DNA of 64,000 nt from Octadecabacter sp. SW4 (GTDB lineage Bacteria > Pseudomonadota > Alphaproteobacteria > Rhodobacterales > Rhodobacteraceae), in NCBI RefSeq assembly GCF_008065155.1, contig NZ_CP042819.1, positions 1,984,001 to 2,048,000 of the forward strand. Direction: 5' to 3'. Position 1 is the first letter of the stretch, and the number at the start of each line of letters is the position of its first letter. The notes beneath the pieces are model-generated. The model saw only the letters and a program-made list of their open reading frames with translations, searched no databases and was not told where the DNA came from. Positions 61,500 through 64,000 of the stretch are shown piece by piece. The position numbers and the translations under genes were made by a program.

Positions 61500-62159
61500 A
61501 TGGACTGGATTTCGCGCTTTATCGGACTTGCATCACTCGAAGCGCCGATCCGTGATATCCTGACCGCGCGGGGCGTGATCGTGGCGGTGCCCAAGGACAC
61601 GGTGATTTTCGGCCCCGGAAAAGCGCCTGAAAACCTGCTGTTGCTGCTGGAGGGCACGGTGCGGGTGCAGCAAATTTCGGATCAGGGACGCGAGATCGTG
61701 CTTTATCGGGTCCATGCCGGCGAAAGCTGCGTGCTGACCACCGCCTGCCTACTGGCCTACGAAGATTACAGTGCCGAAGGGATTGCCGAAACCGATGTGC
61801 AGGCCGTTGCAATCCCGCGCACGGTGTTTGACGATCTGATTTCGCAGTCGAAAACCTTTCGCCAGTTTGTCTTTTCCGCCTATTCGCGCCGGATCACCGA
61901 CCTGTTCATGGTGATCGAGGAGGTCGCCTTTCATCGCGTCGATATCCGGCTGGCCCAGCGCCTGCTGGAACTGGCGGGCAAGGATCAGGTGATCAACGCC
62001 ACCCACCAACAGATGGCGGCCGAGCTTGGCACCGCGCGCGAGGTCATCTCGCGCCAGTTACAGGAATTTCACCGTCGCGGCTGGGTCAGCCAGACCCGCG
62101 GCGCGATCAAGGTCACGGATGTGGCGGGGCTGACGGGCCTTGCACAAAGCGCCACTTGA
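61500..62159 (+). CDS. Crp/Fnr family regulator, likely sulfur-responsive
   Basis: 219 residues. A cyclic-nucleotide-binding-like domain (about 20-135) lacks the cAMP phosphate-binding signature and the Cys set of FNR, but has Cys77 and Cys83 in GESCVLTTACLL. The winged helix carries HQQMAAELGTAREVISRQLQ. Divergent from dctP, it lies 141 bases upstream of two YeeE/YedE genes and a persulfide dioxygenase. That context suggests control by sulfide or persulfide, with the Cys pair as candidate sensor. Confidence 0.82.
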   Translation: MDWISRFIGLASLEAPIRDILTARGVIVAVPKDTVIFGPGKAPENLLLLLEGTVRVQQISDQGREIVLYRVHAGESCVLTTACLLAYEDYSAEGIAETDVQAVAIPRTVFDDLISQSKTFRQFVFSAYSRRITDLFMVIEEVAFHRVDIRLAQRLLELAGKDQVINATHQQMAAELGTAREVISRQLQEFHRRGWVSQTRGAIKVTDVAGLTGLAQSAT

Positions 62160-62170
62160 AACCTGCCGCC

Positions 62171-62211
62171 AGGTAAATACATTTCATTTACCTAATGTGT
62201 GACAATGTCAC
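62171..62211 (+). promoter_or_regulatory. Two palindromes, candidate operators of the sulfur operon
   Basis: AGGTAAAT (62171-62178) and ATTTACCT (62186-62193) form a perfect palindrome with a seven-base spacer. GTGACA (62199-62204) and TGTCAC (62206-62211) form a second with a one-base centre. They lie between the Crp/Fnr gene and the YeeE/YedE genes and are good sites for the Crp/Fnr regulator or a second factor. Confidence 0.5.
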
Positions 62212-62300
62212 CGACGATATGCTTAGATTTCCGCATAAGGCAAGGGAACGGGCGATTCTGCCCGTGCCACGTGCCCCAGCTGCAATAAGGACACTGACAC

Positions 62301-62729
62301 ATGACAGACTTTACACCATATCAATCCCTGTTCGGAGGCGGGCTGATCGGCCTTGCTTCGGTCCTGCTGATGCTGACCCTTGGGCGCATCTTTGGCGCCA
62401 CAGGGATTTTTGAAGGGTTCATGCAACCCAACAACCGCCAGGACTGGGCCTGGCGCGCCGCCATTCTGGCCGGCATGGTCACCGGCCCGCTGGTCTATCT
62501 GCTGTTTACCGGCGAAATGCCAGCGGTCGAGGTGCCGATCAACACCACCACAATGATCGTCGGCGGTTTTATCGTCGGTATGGGCGTCACCTGGGGATCG
62601 GGCTGCACCTCGGGTCACGGGGTGTGCGGCATGGCCCGCCTGTCGCGCCGTTCCATCGCCGCCACGACAACGTTCATGATTGCCACCGCAATCACTGTCT
62701 ATGTCATTCGCCACGTGATCGGAGGATAA
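62301..62729 (+). CDS. YeeE/YedE family membrane protein (PmpA-like)
   Basis: 142 residues, about four membrane helices. The conserved MGVTWGSGCTSGHGVCGMAR carries the Cys residues typical of YeeE/YedE thiosulfate or sulfur-species transporters. Together with the next gene it forms the split (two half-size) type. Four bases before the next gene. Confidence 0.88.
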   Translation: MTDFTPYQSLFGGGLIGLASVLLMLTLGRIFGATGIFEGFMQPNNRQDWAWRAAILAGMVTGPLVYLLFTGEMPAVEVPINTTTMIVGGFIVGMGVTWGSGCTSGHGVCGMARLSRRSIAATTTFMIATAITVYVIRHVIGG

Positions 62730-62733
62730 TCAG

Positions 62734-63174
62734 ATGCGTCTTATTTCAACCTACCTGATTGGCCTTGTCTTTGGCGTCGGCATTTCCATTTCCGGCATGG
62801 CGAACCCAGCCAAAGTCCTGAACTTCTTTGATTTTGCAGGCACTTGGGATCCCAGCCTTGGCTTTGTGATGGGGGGCGCTGTGATCGTCACCTTTATCGG
62901 CTACCGGCTGGTGCTGAAACGCCAGACCCCGGCGATGGATACCAAATTCCACTTGCCATCCAACACCACGATTGATGCCAAGCTGATTGGCGGCAGCACG
63001 TTGTTCGGGATCGGCTGGGGCATGTCCGGCTTTTGCCCGGGTGGAGCGCTGCCTGCCCTTGGCACGGGCAAGATCGAGGTATTCATTTTCGTCGCCGCAT
63101 TGCTGGCAGGTATCTTTGCCGCAAAAGGCCTTGGCGCCGTGATGGTCAACCGCGCCGCAACCAAAGCACACTGA
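62734..63174 (+). CDS. YeeE/YedE-related membrane protein (DUF6691/PmpB-like)
   Basis: 146 residues, four membrane helices; GMSGFCPGGALPALGTGK contains the conserved Cys of the second half. Works presumably with the preceding protein as one sulfur-compound importer or exporter. Confidence 0.88.
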   Translation: MRLISTYLIGLVFGVGISISGMANPAKVLNFFDFAGTWDPSLGFVMGGAVIVTFIGYRLVLKRQTPAMDTKFHLPSNTTIDAKLIGGSTLFGIGWGMSGFCPGGALPALGTGKIEVFIFVAALLAGIFAAKGLGAVMVNRAATKAH

Positions 63175-63186
63175 TTGGAGAACACC

Positions 63187-64000
63187 ATGAGTAACTACCC
63201 CATCCATATGGACGTCAAACCCGAGGTCGAAGCCTTTTTCGACGAGGCCACAAACACCATTTCCTATGTCGTCAAGGACCCGACCAGCAATGCCTGCGCC
63301 GTCGTCGACAGCGTCATGGACATCGATTACGCGGCAGGGCGCATCACCTATGACCACGCCGACATGATGATCGCCTATATCCGCGACAAGGGTCTTGACC
63401 TGCAATGGATCATCGAAACCCACGTCCACGCCGACCACCTGTCGGCTGCGCCCTATATCCAGCAACAGCTGGGCGGCAAGATCGGTATCGGCGACCAGAT
63501 CATGGTTGTGCAGGACACATTCGGCAAAGTCTTCAACGAAGGCACCGAATTTCAGCGTGACGGCAGCCAGTTCGACGCCCTGTTCAAGGATGGCGACAGC
63601 TATCAGATCGGCAATATGGACGCGATCGCGCTCTATACGCCCGGCCACACGCCCGCCTGCATGGTGCATGTGATGGGCAACGCCGCCTTTACCGGCGACA
63701 CCCTGTTCATGCCCGATGGCGGCTCGGCACGTGCCGATTTCCCCGGTGGTGATGCGGGCACGCTCTATGACAGCATCCAAAAGGTGCTGGCCCTGCCCGA
63801 CGAGATGCGCCTGTTTATGTGCCACGATTACGGCCCCAACGGCCGCGACATTGCCTGGGAAACCACCGTGGGCGACGAAAAGGCCCATAACATCCACGTG
63901 GGCGGCGGCAAATCGCGCGAGGAGTTCGTGAAATTCCGCACCGAGCGTGACGCTGTTCTGGATATGCCACGGCTGATCATCCCCTCGCTGCAAGTGAACA
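63187..64000 (+). CDS. Metallo-beta-lactamase fold persulfide dioxygenase (ETHE1-like), 5' part
   Basis: 271 codons are visible; the window ends before the stop. HVHADH at residues 79-84 with later TPGHTPA and FTGDTLF is the metal site of glyoxalase-II/ETHE1-type enzymes. The protein is near the length of the Blh/ETHE1-like proteins that oxidise glutathione persulfide to sulfite. A GGAGA site precedes the ATG. Co-transcribed with the YeeE/YedE pair, it completes a sulfide-detoxification module. Confidence 0.85.
   Translation, partial: MSNYPIHMDVKPEVEAFFDEATNTISYVVKDPTSNACAVVDSVMDIDYAAGRITYDHADMMIAYIRDKGLDLQWIIETHVHADHLSAAPYIQQQLGGKIGIGDQIMVVQDTFGKVFNEGTEFQRDGSQFDALFKDGDSYQIGNMDAIALYTPGHTPACMVHVMGNAAFTGDTLFMPDGGSARADFPGGDAGTLYDSIQKVLALPDEMRLFMCHDYGPNGRDIAWETTVGDEKAHNIHVGGGKSREEFVKFRTERDAVLDMPRLIIPSLQVN

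Noticed and set aside
62746..63993. 415-codon minus-strand frame opposite the YeeE/YedE and persulfide dioxygenase genes
   Set aside because: Antisense to well-supported genes, composition atypical of protein.

Overview
The window is GC-rich, gene-dense chromosomal DNA of an alphaproteobacterium, most likely order Rhodobacterales (roseobacter type). The main reason is the complex I (nuo) operon, interrupted by small genes typical of that group (DUF5337, DUF3291 and DUF5333 types, a carboxymuconolactone decarboxylase-like protein, a lipoprotein). TRAP transport genes, a leucine-catabolism cluster and pervasive ATGA/GTGA/TGATG gene overlaps fit the same group. Family names come from recognising sequence motifs; no database search was run.

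Layout. 1-4557 (+): the 3' end of a Hint-domain gene, prfC (RF3), an uncharacterised coupled gene and an RhlE-like DEAD-box helicase ending in a clear terminator. 4569-27253 (-): nuoA-B-C-D-[38 aa]-E-[HhH membrane protein]-[DUF5337]-F-[165 aa]-[DUF3291]-[DUF5333]-G-[lipoprotein]-H-I-[CMD]-J-[88 aa]-K-L-M-N, followed by birA, coaX, RNase J and a zinc-ribbon protein. A 38-residue gene lies between nuoD and nuoE.

27473-30512 (-) holds a GST, the methylcrotonoyl-CoA carboxylase alpha subunit (mccA) and a small membrane protein. The beta subunit (mccB), an LprI-like protein and isovaleryl-CoA dehydrogenase (ivd) lie at 45509-48782 in the same orientation. They are separated from mccA by about 15 kb of visibly lower-GC accessory DNA. 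That block carries a lone Flp pilin, three secreted proteins of unknown function, and a surface-glycan-like set: two glycosyltransferases, a methyltransferase-like protein, a sulfotransferase, a secreted helical-barrel protein and a protein-kinase-like protein. It ends in a deleted IS5-family element with intact terminal inverted repeats and gene remnants on both sides. It looks like an island inserted into a leucine-degradation operon.

48857-64000 is again core-like: an S24-fold regulator without catalytic residues, a DegT aminotransferase, an MmgE/PrpD protein, a HAD phosphatase, glmU-glmS-GNAT-AlkD, a P-loop kinase, a TRAP transporter (dctPQM), and a sulfur module of a Crp/Fnr regulator, two YeeE/YedE-type membrane proteins and an ETHE1-like persulfide dioxygenase cut by the window end.

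No rRNA, tRNA or CRISPR array was seen.
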